Shown here: positions 21,475 through 33,823 of the stretch, in pieces
How positions within the stretch are numbered: position 1 is the stretch's first letter
How the letters are laid out: the number at the start of each line of letters is the position of its first letter
Source of the DNA: Agrypnia vestita
Lineage: Eukaryota > Arthropoda > Insecta > Trichoptera > Phryganeidae
Assembly: GCA_016648135.1 (NCBI GenBank)
Contig: JADDOH010010298.1
Location: forward strand, 1-64,000
Direction of reading: 5' to 3'
Length of the DNA stretch: 64,000 bases
The notes under the pieces: generated by a model
Seen by the model: the letters and a program-made list of their open reading frames with translations, nothing else
Database searches by the model: none
What the model was told of the DNA's origin: nothing
Program-made: the position numbers and the translations under genes

Positions 21475-21960
21475 CGGTGCTTCCCATACTTCTGTATGGA
21501 ATGGAGGCTTGGGTACCCTACAGAAGACACGCTAGGAGTCTGGACATGTTCCACTAACGATTCCTTCGCCGCATTCTACAGATCCATTGGAGCGACAATA
21601 TATCTAACATTACAGTTCTGCGTCCCTCTAAATGTCGGTCAATTGAAGACATGATCATGGAAGCGAGAAACATATGTTAAGCATGGGCGATCACAGACTT
21701 CCGAAGCGGGTCTTATATGGGGAGATAGTAGGCAGGCGAAAGGCCGGAGGACAGAAGAAAAGGTATAAAGACTGTCTCCGAGAATTGCTGAGCTTATGTG
21801 GAGCACCTGAGAACTGCGAGCAGCTGGCACAAGATCGTGTGAGCTGGAGGAGAGTTTGCTCTCGGGCTGATGGTGTTGCGGTGGCCAGATGATGAAAAAA
21901 TGAGCAGCGAGCCGTAACCATGCGTCAATGGGACCGACCGATGCAACCTGACCCCTTCCT
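21475..21960 (+). pseudogene. C-terminus of a non-LTR reverse transcriptase
   Basis: The frame reads VLPILLYGMEAWVPYRR and FLRRILQIHWSDNISN, then RLPKRVLYGEIVGRRKAGGQ and RYKDCLRELLSLCGAP, the thumb and C-terminal tail of RTE/jockey-related elements. Two stops (at the FH-stop-RF and NIC-stop positions) and a frameshift near 21680 separate the parts. 218 bp of the tail remain open (21674-21892). 5'-truncated and dead. Confidence 0.8.
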
Positions 21961-22699
21961 AAGTGAAATATGCGGGAGAAAGTGCACCTCTTGAATAGGG
22001 TTATTTTCCCACGTACAACTCATGAGAGGCGCAGCAACAATAACTAAGTCAGAATGGCGAGGCCCGGTTACAACAACAACCATTACGACCAGCCAGTCCT
22101 GGAATTCTCAAACAAAGCTTTTCCTTTCATCTCCTCCAGTTTAGAAATAGATAGAATTTTATTGTTAGTTTTCGTGTACTTAGCGCAATTAAACAAAATT
22201 AAAAAAAAAAATGGATATAATAATAATTACAAGCGAGAAAGCCGCAAAACACTACTCTATTTTTTAAGCATTGTCGTTTGCAGCCGCTCGCTCTCCTCGA
22301 CCGGCTCGGTGTCGCGAGCACTCGCGATGATGACGTTCAAATTTTACGCTACGTGCCCCTTGGACCAGCTCCTATTGTACCTTTCTCCGAGCAATTTCTT
22401 TAAAACACCGCGAACTTAATTAATAAACTCCGCTTAATTAATTATTTCAAACAATTTAAAAAGAACCCGAGAATTCTTTTGTCAAGGAGATATTTTAAAT
22501 AAATGTATTGAATATTCACTATTAAGTTGCTGTACCTCAGGTCCCTGAGGACCCTATGGAGGCGGGTAGTTTGTGAATCTTTCACAATGTTTTATTATTA
22601 ATTAATACTTAGAAGTAATAACAAGTCTACCAATATGCAACAAAAATAAATATATATAAGAATAAAAATCAATAAAATAAATCATTGAGTTAATTAATA
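21961..22699. other. Spacer with a CG-rich patch
   Basis: 22250-22410 is CG-rich (TCGACCGGCTCGGTGTCGCG) and lies in a 121-codon frame (22054-22419) that has no recognisable domain. The rest is AT-rich. Confidence 0.35.
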
Positions 22700-23550
22700 T
22701 TCAATAGATGTAATTCTGACCGGCGCATTATGGAAAATCGAGGTCTGATTAGGATCAAAAATCAATAACTCTTTAAATTAATAAAATTTTGCATACATGT
22801 AAAGTAGTTTATATAGCTTAAAAAAGATATAATTTTATTTTAAATATATTTTTTTTACATGCAACTTAATATATTCAAAATAATCAGGACAAAATTTGAA
22901 ATTGCTTTTTTTTTATTTCTAAAAATGTCAATTTTTATTACAACGTATTCTAAAACTAATTATTATATTATATACCTAATTAAGCCATAACCAATAAATA
23001 AAATAAAGAAAAACATGAAATGAAAACTGCTTAACCACTTAGATGTCCATGACAAGTGTGTTCACTTTATCACTTTAAAAGTTAATTTCTTGTTAAACTT
23101 TGTAGGAATAGGTTTAAAGTATTTTATTACATTTCTGAAAAGCTCATTTTTTAAAATATTTTAAAACTGCTAAAATTTTTTCAATTTTATGTTAAAATTT
23201 ATCTTAAAATTGGACATTAAAATAAAGAAACAAAAAATTTTTAGTTCATCGAGACATTTGGCAGTTATCTACGTCTCGACACGCTTTACATTTAATGTTA
23301 ATTTATAGTCTAGAGTCTAAATTATTCATAAGAAACATTTATAAAAGTTATTTGCAAATATTTTCTTATTACGAAGTTATTGGGAAAAATCAAAAAAAAA
23401 TTAAAATTTAAAAATCACATCCATTTTAAGCTATATAGATTACCTTTAATGTGTGCAAAATTTTATGAATATATCTTTAGAAATAAAAGAGTTGTTGACT
23501 TTTGATCCGAAGCAGACCTCAATTTTCCATAGTGCGGCGCTCTATTGATT
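22700..23550. mobile_element. Long-TIR, AT-rich palindromic element
   Basis: Inverted arms of at least 130 bp, 22722-22860 and 23395-23538, share TATGGAAAATCGAGGTCTG, GGATCAAAAATCAA, CTCTTT, AAAATTTTGCATACAT and TATATAGCTTAAAA. The interior is very AT-rich with no coding potential. Both borders carry TCAATAGA. It is a non-autonomous foldback or MITE-type element of unknown superfamily. Confidence 0.75.
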
Positions 23551-23944
23551 GTAAATTAAAAAACATACTGTTTTTCATCTGTGGTACCGAATATACGTAA
23601 GTTTACGAACTTGTGTACGAAGGCAAAATGATGGTTGTGACTAATCAAACATCGTCTGTGTATTTATATGAAGTGTATGAATTTTTTAATTTTTGCTATA
23701 AGTTATTTTAATGATAGTCCGATATTTTATAGAAAATAAATCATAAATATTGAATAAATGCAAATTTTGAAGTCGCCTATATCCGTGACTATTGATATTA
23801 CGATAGTGTTCCTTCACCATTTTCGACTCATAATTATGTATCTTCCTGTAGTCTTGTGGACCAGCTATGTTACACCCTGAATATTCATAGTATCTACATC
23901 ATGAAGATTTTCCTCGATCAGTTTATATTTCATGTAATAAATAT

Positions 23945-24130
23945 GCAGTGGCAAGAGGCAAGGTGTGTGGATATAATAGAGAGGCCGGTGAAAGAGGCCG
24001 ATGGGGGGAATCCACCCCGCGAATGACCACCAACCAGATGGACGGGTCTGGTGGAGCCAGCAACCCAAAGGTCATTTCAGAAATATTACAGAGGGCCCTT
24101 CGGTCGCGGTATCAACATATCCATGCTGAG
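23945..24130 (+). pseudogene. Possible non-LTR retrotransposon tail fragment
   Basis: One frame reads RPVKEADGGNPPRE, stop, PPTRWTGLV, reminiscent of the GRPPTRWTDD tail of RTE-like elements. The rest of the block is GC-richer than its flanks but does not match well. Low confidence. Confidence 0.3.
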
Positions 24131-25230
24131 AGCATATCTAAGAGTAAGGAAAACCGTAAAAAAAGTTTGTTTGTAATGAAACAATATTTTTAAATTGGGT
24201 TCGGTTCATTCGAGTACAGAATTAATTATTTATTGGATACAAAAAAAAACCACGTTATTTTTAAAAGAGTAATAAAAAGGAAACCAAAATCATTTTGATT
24301 TAAGAAAATAATTTCAGCATTAAATATTATCATAATCATTAAAATACATAATTATGTACGTAATAATGTCCGCCACTAACGCTACAAGATAGCGCTGTTT
24401 ACACGCTAACACAAAAATGCAAATATTTGTTGTGACAGTAACATTTTTATTGACATTTGAAAAGAAAGTAAAGTAGAATTTCAGCAATTAGAGAACATAC
24501 ATAGGTCATTTGCATTAATAGAAAGATGACTTCATTCATATTTTTATATGTGATAATGAAAAAAATAATTATTTACATTTTAAATTGATTTGCCAATATT
24601 GTGTTGTTGCTGTGACAAATTAATGTACAACTTATGACTAGTAAATATAAAGTTGAAACACAAATTCCATCTTATTCTCCGAATGAACTTGAATGCGCGT
24701 GCAATAACACATATTTCGAATAAAATTGATCTCTTAGTTTATAAAAAATAACTGCAGCATTATACACTCCATTTTCCGGTGAAATAAATATAGTTTTAAA
24801 AATCTTATGTCAAAGTGAAGCCATGTTTGATATTTTCCTTACAACTATATTTCCAGATGAACGCTTCAAATTTATCCCTCAGGAGTCTACATTCATTTAT
24901 AACCATAAAGGCAATGCGGAACTATCGTTACCAAGTATCATAAACACCAATCACCGCGCTCTCGCAAGGGATGCAAAATTAATACTTAGTTTGCCGGTTA
25001 CTAAGACGTACACACACTTCCTTCCTTTCCTACCCCACTTTTTTACTTGTTTTATAATTGTTTTTTTACGCATTGTAACTTTATTATGTCAATCGATTAT
25101 CTAGAAAGAGAAAAGCATTATGGCCATTCATAAGAATAAAAATATATGGTATAACTCGATTGGACAGTCCAAGCGAAGTCCGATTTGAAAGAAAAATGAT
25201 CTTTAACAGACTAAACGATATAATTAATTC
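24131..25230. other. AT-rich spacer
   Basis: Nothing recognised. The 93-codon frame at 24823-25104 has no known features. Confidence 0.4.
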
Positions 25231-25231
25231 G

Positions 25232-25648
25232 AATTTTTGAGTATGAGGCATAATTTTTTGAATATTTTTATATTAATGACAGTGACATTTTCTTAGTACG
25301 CATGTTTTAGTAGTTTTATGGATACTGCAATATAGGAAACAGAATGTTTAATTTTTGTCTTTTTTAAAATGATGTATTTAACAACTTGTCGAAAAATATT
25401 AATGTCTGAATAGCACCATTTCAAACTTTATACAAACAATTTGTAAATAAAATATATGGCCTTTGTTTCAAAATATACGAGATTAGTGTACCAAAGATAA
25501 CTCTATTGCTTGAAAACTAATATAGTGTTTCGGGGTTATAATTTTTTTTATGTTATAACAATATATTTATTCATATTTTTTTAAGGTCATGCTTCAAGAG
25601 TAAATGGATCGATCATAATAAAATTGATTAAAAGCTTGTTTATCTATG
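25232..25648 (+). repeat. Dispersed repeat shared with the Mutator-like element, copy 1
   Basis: About 415 bp match 47584-48033, with common words TTTTTGAATATTTTTATATT, GTATTTAACAAC, GTGTACCAAAGATAACTC, TATTGCT and AAGAGTAAATGGATCGATC. In the 47-kb copy it lies just upstream of the Mutator-like transposase start codon. This may therefore be a 5' terminal region or a separate repeat beside it. Confidence 0.75.
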
Positions 25649-26890
25649 GGTTTTGCAAAATGATTTAATAAGTTTATTTTAAGTTAAATTTAGCAAATCG
25701 AGAGCAAATATGAAAATCAAATATGAAAAAATGGTATAAAAGTAAAAAATAATAGTTTTCAGCTTTTCGAAAAATGATAATATAAAGATCCTAGAAATGG
25801 ATTCACAAAAATACACATTAGTAACCTCAGAATCAATTCTAAAATTGACTTTCTTGATAATAATGGACGAGATCAAAAAGTTCAGTAAGGCTTAAGTGGT
25901 GTCAATAAGCAATGAAACTATGACTATCTACCAAGAGTCAAGCAGCTCAAATAGTAAACTTGGAGGGTGAAAATACAACAGATCATGTTAGCATCAAATA
26001 AAGCAGCTCAGGTAACTTCAATCACCGCTTCGTAGATACTTCAGACCACAAATCAAATGGAAGTTACAACCTAAAATATTACAATGTTTCATCTACCGGA
26101 AAGTGATTATCACCTCTCATTCAATCTAATAAGTTATATTGTGGCGTGGAGTTATTAGAAAATGTTGACAAAGCAGAAACTGTCAAGATATACACAATAC
26201 AATAAGTGCAATTATAGGAAAATGAAAAGGCCACTCAATTGATATTAAATAAAAATAAATTACCTAATGATATTGAGATTTAGCGAGACCTCGCGAATAC
26301 TCAAAGCAGGGAATTTAAAGTACTATGCTATGAGATTGCAGTAAGAAAAAAAACGACGAAGTCAACTTGGCGGTAAGATTCTTTGACATGCAAAAATCTG
26401 ATTTGGAATTTTTTAAAATTATTTTTATTATATATTTTACATTTAACAAGATCCTTTTTATCCTTAACAAGATATAATTTAGTTATCAGCAGGTTTCTTA
26501 TATTACTGTGAATAAACTTAACCATTGAATAACAGTGTTGGCTTACAAAAATTTATAAAATTATAAAAATATTAAAAATTATAAAGTTATTAATCTTATA
26601 TTAATATGGAAAATATAAGAGGTTTGTGGACGGAATACCCCAGGTAGGGGAGGAGATTCAAGATGACAAAGAATAGGATAGTGATGCGGTAGGTGAAGAT
26701 ATTGTTAGCATGCAGACAGTTCACTATTGTTCCACTCCACTCCCTGCATGCCACTTTTATCTTTGCATATGAATCCAACCAGAGGGCTTGTACTTCTATT
26801 AGCAAAATATTCGCGGAGTTATATCCAAATAATCGGGACTATTTTGGTTACTATTCACCACAAAATGTTTGTGCTCACTGAAATATAGCT
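25649..26890. other. Spacer, nothing recognised
   Basis: 25900-26330 is somewhat richer in AAG/AGC-type words and could be an eroded coding region, but I see no family. Confidence 0.3.
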
Positions 26891-26899
26891 GGACCGAAA

Positions 26900-27240
26900 T
26901 GTTCAAATTCAATTTTGATAATTTTGGTGTCCACGGACAGGATCGAATCAATAATAATAGCGACAATACTAAAGAAGGTGACATCAACATCAAATAAAAA
27001 AATAAAAAATCCAGAAAATAATCTGGAGCAAGTTTTTGTTCGGTTTGCCGCTTCGCCAGTCGGTATTGTCTTAAGATGCGTTTATATTCCCCCTGGGTCA
27101 GATATGACGAAATATAGAAGCCATGTGGATGATGTAGAAGCTCTATGGGTCGAGTATCCAAGATGTAATGTTGTATTGAAGGGGGATTATAGTTCCCGAA
27201 TATCTAGTGATTCCCAAACTTTGAAGAGGAATTGAAACAG
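26900..27240 (+). pseudogene. Endonuclease fragment of a jockey-like non-LTR element
   Basis: The frame contains LEQVFVRFAASPVGIVLRCV, then YIPPGSDMTKYRSHVDDVEA and LKGDYSSR, matching the middle of the apurinic-type endonuclease of jockey/CR1-type elements (VYIPP...Y..H...V, then GDYN/GDFN). It is probably part of the same insertion as 27980-28640, with a SINE inserted between. The minus-strand frame 26799-27161 is a shadow. Confidence 0.75.
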
Positions 27241-27619
27241 GGATGTGAATGTGACCAGAATAATTTAGGCCATCATGTAATTGCCATTGTCTACATTGAA
27301 TGGGCTAGCTCTAGGGAAATTATTAAACTTTGTATGGTAATAATCCACTGTCAACTCTGACACGCACTGACTGCGCAGTATCCGGTTGATTCCTTTATAT
27401 CGCTATCGTTTTCTTGATTTTTCGAGAACTTGAGAGAATAGTACACACATTTCGAGGAACTATGATAATTCGTCCTTCCTTCATATTCTACCATCTCGTG
27501 ACAATATTTTTTATTTTACGAGATATCGTATATGTTATATTTTGTTTAATTTTACTTTATTAATTTTTAAACTTTGTTATTTTCTTTTATTTGTATTTCT
27601 CTACATTTGATATAACATG

Positions 27620-27790
27620 GCTTGTTGGTCTTGTGGTTAGGACTCTCGCCTCGTGATCCAAAGGTCGCGGGTTCTCCAACTAGCAAGTTAGTCCTATTTT
27701 CATAGCACAAGCGTTTAGTTTAGTTTGAAAATAGTAAGAATATTTATGTGACACGTAATCCGTGTTCGCATCACTATTTAAAAAAATGTT
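27620..27790 (+). mobile_element. tRNA-derived SINE
   Basis: GCTTGTTGGTCTTGTGGTTA gives the A-box region. The B box is damaged by a short deletion (GGGTTCTCCAAC). The body words ATTTTCATAGCACAAGCG and TGTGACACGTAATCCG match the other copies at 49256 and 53657. It lies between two parts of a decayed non-LTR element. Confidence 0.85.
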
Positions 27791-27979
27791 ATTTTGTTAT
27801 TTAATGTTATTTTATTTAAAGATGTTTTTTCTTTGAAATAAATTTGTGTTTTTACAATGTAGAGACGCGATTTGCTAGCCGTCCCGCACTAGTACTTTTG
27901 CTTCGTCTACGGTAGCAAAGAAACCACTTTAGCATTAAAACAATGCCAATCTGGATAGCGAAAGTGTAGGGCCGATACG

Positions 27980-28640
27980 GGAGGAGCTCACTTAACTATG
28001 ATGTTTGTAGCGATATGCGTGTTGTCCACTGTCCCTAAACTCTTTGAATCACTAGTTTTGAGTCACCTTTCCCCCTCTCATTGTCGCTTCGTCAGCATTA
28101 GGGCAATCGGATCGGATGTTTAAGCTGATTTTAGCAAGGCTTTTGGTAAAATACCGCAAGATTTGCTAAACCACATGCTGAAGTCTTTAGGCATCAATAA
28201 AACTCTGCACGATTCGGTTTTTAACAGGGCCTTGCAGTGAGTACAGTGAAGTATGATTTTTACGTACACATTTAATTTGGACAAAAATCAAAATAAGATG
28301 TGTATCTTGTAATATTCCTATCACAATTATTATCTTATTTTCCATTGTAAACTTACCATTATATTCTGTCCCTGTATAAATATTACATTTTTATTTTTTC
28401 CAAAAAATATGTGTACAAAGTGATACTGCCGTATACTCACTGCGCTCACCTCATTTTTAGTTGTTTACTGAGATTGGTAGTAATAACACGTGGGAGATAT
28501 TAAAATGTGTAGATTTGTGGCTACTAGTGGTATGCCACAGGGAAGCCACCTGAGACCTAAATTGTTCTTTCTCTTCATTAACGATACAGTGGATATTTGT
28601 AAAAGACGCCACCGTACCGTTAATTAAGACCGCAGAGAAT
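27980..28640 (+). pseudogene. Reverse transcriptase fragments of a jockey-like non-LTR element
   Basis: Three pieces of a polymerase domain occur in order. CVLSTVPKLFESLVLSHLS near 28020 corresponds to RPISLL....KLFE. ADFSKAFGKIPQDLLNHML near 28120 corresponds to D-x-SKAFD. FVATSGMPQGSHLRPKLFF near 28520 is the SGVPQGSxLGP motif. About 200 bp of non-coding DNA separate the second and third. Together with the endonuclease piece upstream they describe one old, broken element on the plus strand. Confidence 0.75.
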
Positions 28641-29148
28641 GATAGAGTTATATACAATAGGACAATGACTAAGGTTGATGGTTGATAAGGTACAAAAGAG
28701 TATAAATTATCGTAAATGATTTTTTTTCAATCGTTAACTATTTTTCTAAGCGCAGGACATAAACTACAAATCCTTGGGATGGATTTTTTTCATAAGCATC
28801 TGGACTGAATTCTTAAAGCATTTTGTTTATTATCTACATTTCTTTTATTACCTTCGTTATTCATTGTTAAAATATAGCTATTCATCAAATAACATAATGA
28901 TATATGAATATACGGCTCAGGCTGACTTTGGTACATTAATCCTTCAACAAAAAACTTTGTATACTTATTAAAAAACTTAACGTTAAATTCTTATTATGCC
29001 TTATTTACTAATAATTATTTTCATGCAGCTATATTAACTAATAATAATAAATTATATTTTATTTCATTTTAAAAAAGTAAATAACAACAGTTCGTTAATG
29101 ATATTAATTGGTGGATATACAAAGGAAAAGGATGCAAGCACTTACTTT
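28641..29148. other. AT-rich spacer
   Basis: Nothing recognised. The frame 28774-28971 is Tyr/Phe-rich chance. Confidence 0.4.
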
Positions 29149-29288
29149 TCTTGATGCTAGTTCTGTAATTCCTTCGGTCCACCATACAACGTACGGCGAG
29201 GTGATTCCTTCATGGGTTGGATAACACTCGCGATTATTTGTGTTGATTAAGTTTTTAAGCAGTAAAATAAAGAAATAGATATTCTACA
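29149..29288 (-). CDS. Candidate internal exon, product unknown
   Basis: On the minus strand an open stretch lies between an AG (ACCGCTGTAG at about 29290) and a perfect donor GTAAGT (ending about 29148). Its 3' half reads NRECYPTHEGITSPYVVWWT and EGITELASRK, which looks protein-like and avoids the local AT bias, while the 5' half is lower quality. I do not recognise a family. It lies just outside the inverted-repeat element at 29334. It could be a host exon or part of an unknown transposon. Confidence 0.25.
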
Positions 29289-29333
29289 GCGGTAGGTTGT
29301 GTTTCTTAAAGGTGGTAAGCGGTACTCGGCGGC

Positions 29334-31288
29334 GCACACTGTGATATATGCACTATCTAGCGGATACACTTAATACAATGAATAATAAATTAATTTGTAT
29401 CTCAGGATGTACTTAAAAGATTTTTATGAATCATTACTCGGATGTTCATACATATATTCTTTACATGTATACATGAATAAAATCTATTCATATTAACAGT
29501 TTCATGAAAAAAAAATTAAAGTCAGTTCATTCGAGTTACATTTGCTCAAATCGAGCGTGATTTTTTATGTCAACTTTTCTCATTTTGATTTTCTGTATGT
29601 CCGTAACTCGGTGGAATAAGGTTAGAATTACAACAACAATACTAATGAAAACAAGCCGCTAATAAGGCCTGGGCGCCCATGTGATACGTCAATCAGCGCG
29701 CGGCGCATGTTGCACGTATGGATAGGCATTAATTATTATTAGGTATGTACCGTGATTTTTCATAGATTTACGGCTAGTAAAATAGACAATGAGCTGAAAA
29801 CTTTTCCAGCAACCATAGTAATACCCATTCAAACCTGCATTTCACATCTGACTTATTAATTTTCAGTTTTGTTTGAACAAATTCAGAAATTTATTCCTTC
29901 ATTTGGCGTGCTTTATTTTTTATAATCTCCTTGTTTTCTTTTTTGCTGCCGTAGAAGCCTACAGAATCTAGTGGAATTGGGATGAGAAGTTTGCCATATT
30001 ACGAAGTTAGTTCGATCGTAAAATAAACGAAGTGAGACGAATGTTGTAGAAAATAAATTTTCATCATTGTTGTCAATGTAATTATAACCCTCTGGGCTTA
30101 GCTACCACCATGTCCCTATTTCAAAATTAGTAATAATTAATTTCGTAGTTAGCCGGCAGCTTATCCAGGCACCTCACTGAAGACTTTTTCTTATAAGTTG
30201 ATTCGTTTGACTGCGAGGTCAAATATCAGTTACAGTGAACGTAGCTTGCGGAGGGTAGCACACTGACTTCGCTTTCGTTACAAAATGGTAAGCTAGAAAA
30301 ATATTTAAATTTATACCCTTTAACTATGTATATATATACTGGTGTGGGCAATTTGGCAATGACCATTAAAGCCAAGGTGACTTTTGGAGAGAGTTTTGAC
30401 TCTGGTACTTCAAAAACTCTTCATACTTTTTTATTCGAGTAAATTTATAAGGAGACGCGGTAGCTTTCACTAGATTGGCTTCAGTAGCAAGCGCCAATTT
30501 TATTTTTTGTCAATTTTTTGTAGATACTAGATTTCTGGTTTTTCTCTTTTGCACTTTCAAAGTACATTTTTCGAATGACTTCCTAGGTCTATCTGATTTT
30601 TTACACGTTTGAAATTGTAGCATATCGAGAAACTTAGAAGGCAATGATATTATGTCTTCCAAACATGCCGCGTGTTCAGCCAAGAATCTTCATAATTTTC
30701 TTTGGCTTTTCTCCCATTTCGCAGCTATTCTCATACTAAGACTACTGATATACACTTTCAGTTCTCTAAGTACTCTTTTTGGATCAACCAGGTTGTGTAT
30801 CTGTATTAGAAAATTCAAAATTAGACAAATTTAATGAAATAATAAATATTATCAAAGCAGATAAAAAAAGTTCTCGTTGGATGCATATACTTTTTGTAAA
30901 ATCATAGCAAAGTCACACTTCTTCAAAAATATTACAATTTTGACAAGTTCGAGTAAATGGCTTTGTAAATGGCAATAAAATATACCTTTTTTAAATTGCA
31001 ATAGACATACACATAAAATACCTATGCGTATTAATAACTTTTTGTAGAAATAAATACTCTTTACACTTCATCACAGTGACTCAAATTAACGAACTAAGTT
31101 GCTGTCTGAATGACGGCCTGCGCAAATGTCACTTTGCCAAGTTGCCATATGGTATTGCTCTTTAGCAAATAACTATCAAAACTAGTGCCTTGTTAAATAG
31201 CTACTGTTTCCAAATTATTAATTTTTATTTGTTTGATCTTTAAGTTCTTAACAAAGTTCCACTAGATTGGGAATATATCACAGTGTGC
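29334..31288. mobile_element. 1.95-kb element with ~32-bp terminal inverted repeats
   Basis: The left end GCACACTGTGATATATGCAC, continuing TATCTAGCGGA, is mirrored at 31288 by the complement of GCACACTGTGATATATTCCC, continuing AATCTAGTGGA. About 27 of 32 positions agree by eye. GGC lies outside both ends and may be a 3-bp target duplication. The inside holds a decayed minus-strand ORF (30350-30845). The superfamily is not assigned, and size, ends and one ORF suggest a DNA transposon. Confidence 0.6.
30350..30845 (-). pseudogene. Decayed ORF inside the 1.95-kb element
   Basis: Read on the minus strand: KVYISSLSMRIAAKWEKSQR, stop, then RFLAEHAACLEDIISLPSKF and LDMLQFQTCKKSDRPRKSFE, then TLKVQKRKTRNLVS, stop, ATEANLVKATASPYKFTR. 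The DRPRKSFE...KRKT...L pattern resembles uncharacterised transposon-encoded proteins of arthropods. I have no firm family. Two stops in about 160 codons show it is dead. Confidence 0.4.
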
Positions 31289-32320
31289 GGCGTTGTTCGA
31301 ATGAATGCAGATCTGTGCTTGCTGATGCGGTTAATAGACAAGGTAGATGGGTGAAGTACGAGGGGGAAGCGGAGATGATCTAACCCATTTCACCCGCGTT
31401 CTAAATGGTGCTAACATTCGTGGTCATTTCCCACCTTTCAGAGGGCAGATCCCCGGCTATGATCGGCGCGTTTTATTGCAAACCGTGTCTTTTTATTTCC
31501 TGTTTTCTTGTTAAATAGTCTTATTAAAGTACAAAGTATAAATATAAACGTAACTAAATACAGTTAAGATAATCAAATGTTAGTGATTACACGTTTTAAG
31601 ATTGAAAAGTTATTTATTTGTTATACCTTCATATCAAAAACATTGAAGCTTGATAGTATTTCATATATTTTATTTATCTAATGCACAAACAACATAAAAA
31701 AATATTCTTACAACTTAATATTGTGTCGAAAAAATTTTTTTTTCTATGTCTCCTTAATTAGACCGCAGTCTGCTAAAGACGATCTAGAAGATTAATCCAT
31801 CATTTACAAGAATGAATACCATAGAATAATTATTTATTTTAACTCGATAATCACTTTGATTTATTGTGGTATTTGTGTGATTTATAAAATAGAATTAGGT
31901 ACCAAAAAGATAACATGTTTTAGAAAAAAAAGTAAATTTTAAATATTATGTATTAAAACAAAAAAAATTAATGAAAAAAATTCAGAAACTCGCAGAAATT
32001 AAACTCTTGAATTATGTAAACTTTTTTTACATTAACTAATAAGTTGGGCTCATAAAAGCATTTCTTAACATTTCATTTCGTCATAAGAAGTTTTTTTGCA
32101 CTTTTATTCTTTGCTGAATGCACTTAAATATATAATTTAATGCATGAATTAATTTTTTCATAATTTGTATAAAATAAATATTGTATTACTTTATTATAAT
32201 GCTGTGCTTATTATAAGTATTAAGATCTAGGAAAACTCAAACTAGACCTTAACAAGTCGTAATATTTTTTTGTCATTTTTATATTTATTTATTTTTCAAT
32301 TGAACGTAAGAAAAATTCAT
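31289..32320. other. AT-rich spacer
   Basis: 31290-31460 is less AT-rich but unassigned. The rest is plain. Confidence 0.4.
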
Positions 32321-32387
32321 GAGGCTCAAATATTGTAGCGAAACATATCAGAAAAATACTCGGGATTCAGAAAATCAACATATGTTT

Positions 32388-32455
32388 TCTGACCATACCA
32401 GGAATCGAACCTGGATCCTCCAGTGTGAGAGGCCACTGGACTACGGGGGCTTCTC
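32388..32455 (-). mobile_element. tRNA-like head of a different SINE
   Basis: On the minus strand: CCGTAGTCCAGTGGCC (A-box-like) and CCAGGTTCGATTCCTGG (a perfect T-arm and B box). The ends do not pair into an acceptor stem, so it is not a functional tRNA. The small frame across it is chance. Confidence 0.55.
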
Positions 32456-32539
32456 GAAAGAGGAAAATAATAATAAAAAAAGAGAATGTTACTGGATTAA
32501 AATAATAAACTAATTTAAGTACATTTAAGAAATATATGT

Positions 32540-32760
32540 AAGTTCTTAAAATGTAAAGCAAAGCTTACTTACTTACATAGTAAATTAGTACCTATAGATA
32601 AAAAGAATATTATGTAAAATATTGGATTTAAATAAAAATGTTATTCATAAGAACTTACATAAGGTTACTTATTTATATAGCAAAATAAAATAAATAAAAA
32701 TAGTTTAATAGTACCTATAGATAAAAAAAATATTATGTAAAAAATACCGCATCGAGACAT
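32540..32760. repeat. Degenerate tandem duplication
   Basis: GTACCTATAGATAAAAAGAA followed by TATTATGTAAAA occurs at about 32589 and again at about 32712, each preceded by a TTACTTA(C/T)-type tract. The period is about 123 bp. Confidence 0.6.
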
Positions 32761-33337
32761 TAATGAATTGGTTTAGTTGGAATTTGTATTATGTTTAGAG
32801 ATTCTCATCAAATTAGCTGAGGAATTTGCAGAATGAGAAGGAAAGTTCGGGCATTGCTTGGAATGCAATTTAACTGTCTCAGACTCACTAACTTTGTTAA
32901 TTTGTCACCGCTCTTAAATTCGTATACTGTTTTTTTCTTATTCTAGAAACAAAGCTAGGTAGATATCGAAGTTTACTCTGTAGATTCACTAAGTATTTCA
33001 ACGATTCCCGATACTAAACAATTTTGACGATGTTTTTACATGCCTCTACGAATGTACTTAAATATTTACTGATAATATTTTTTGTAACAAATAATACAGT
33101 TAAAATTTAATTATCAAGATTATTCTTGTTCGAGTCAAATTCTTAATTATTTACTTAATATAAAGTTTTTTCAACAAAGTACTAAGATGTTATTCATCAG
33201 CGTATTTTTAAATTTTTTCATAATAAAATATATTACACGGTAATTTTTTTATTTATTTGGAAGCGAGTATATTTATATTTATTTATAGTATATTTATATT
33301 TAACCGTCTATATTTTTCCATCCAGTAACTGATTCAT
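32761..33337. other. AT-rich spacer
   Basis: Nothing recognised. Confidence 0.4.
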
Positions 33338-33584
33338 TATATCGAGGGTAGAAAGTCAAAAATGCGTGATTATTTCGAACTTTACAGAACATCAAAAAAT
33401 GTTTTGTCAATATTTATTTTATTATTAAACGATTTCCATACCTGTTTTGGATAAACAAATATGGAAACTGTTTAATAATAAAAGAAACATTGACAAAATC
33501 AGATTGACATAACGTTATTTAGTTCTCCTGTAAATTTAAAAATAATCACTAACGCCCTTTTGGCTTTCTACCCTCGATATAGTT
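33338..33584. mobile_element. Foldback MITE, copy 1
   Basis: ATATCGAGGGTAGAAAGTCA at the left is mirrored by the complement of TGGCTTTCTACCCTCGATAT at the right, and the inverted similarity continues through most of the 245 bp. A longer relative lies at 41878-42744. TA or AT dinucleotides flank the ends. No coding region. Confidence 0.8.
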
Positions 33585-33660
33585 ACGTATAGTTAAGGAT
33601 AACTATTTATGTATGTCTCATATCACAAAGTAGATAAAAAAAATACAGTACTGTTGAATA

Positions 33661-33823
33661 GCGCCCTCGCAACGCAGTGGGTATTACACTGGCTTCCAAA
33701 ACCGAGGGTTCCGGGTTCGATTTCCACAATTTATTTTGTGATTTACTCAAGCCTGGGTGTTTTGTGATGTATTTTGCTTCTGTAATTGGGCCTCCTAGCC
33801 TGTTAAAGCGTGAAAAAAAAATA
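33661..33823 (+). mobile_element. tRNA-derived SINE, second family
   Basis: The head GCAACGCAGTGGGTATTACA and the B box GGGTTCGATTTCC give Pol III promoter boxes. The tail GGGCCTCCTAGCCTGTTAAA leads to an A-run. It is not related to the 53657 family. Confidence 0.65.
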
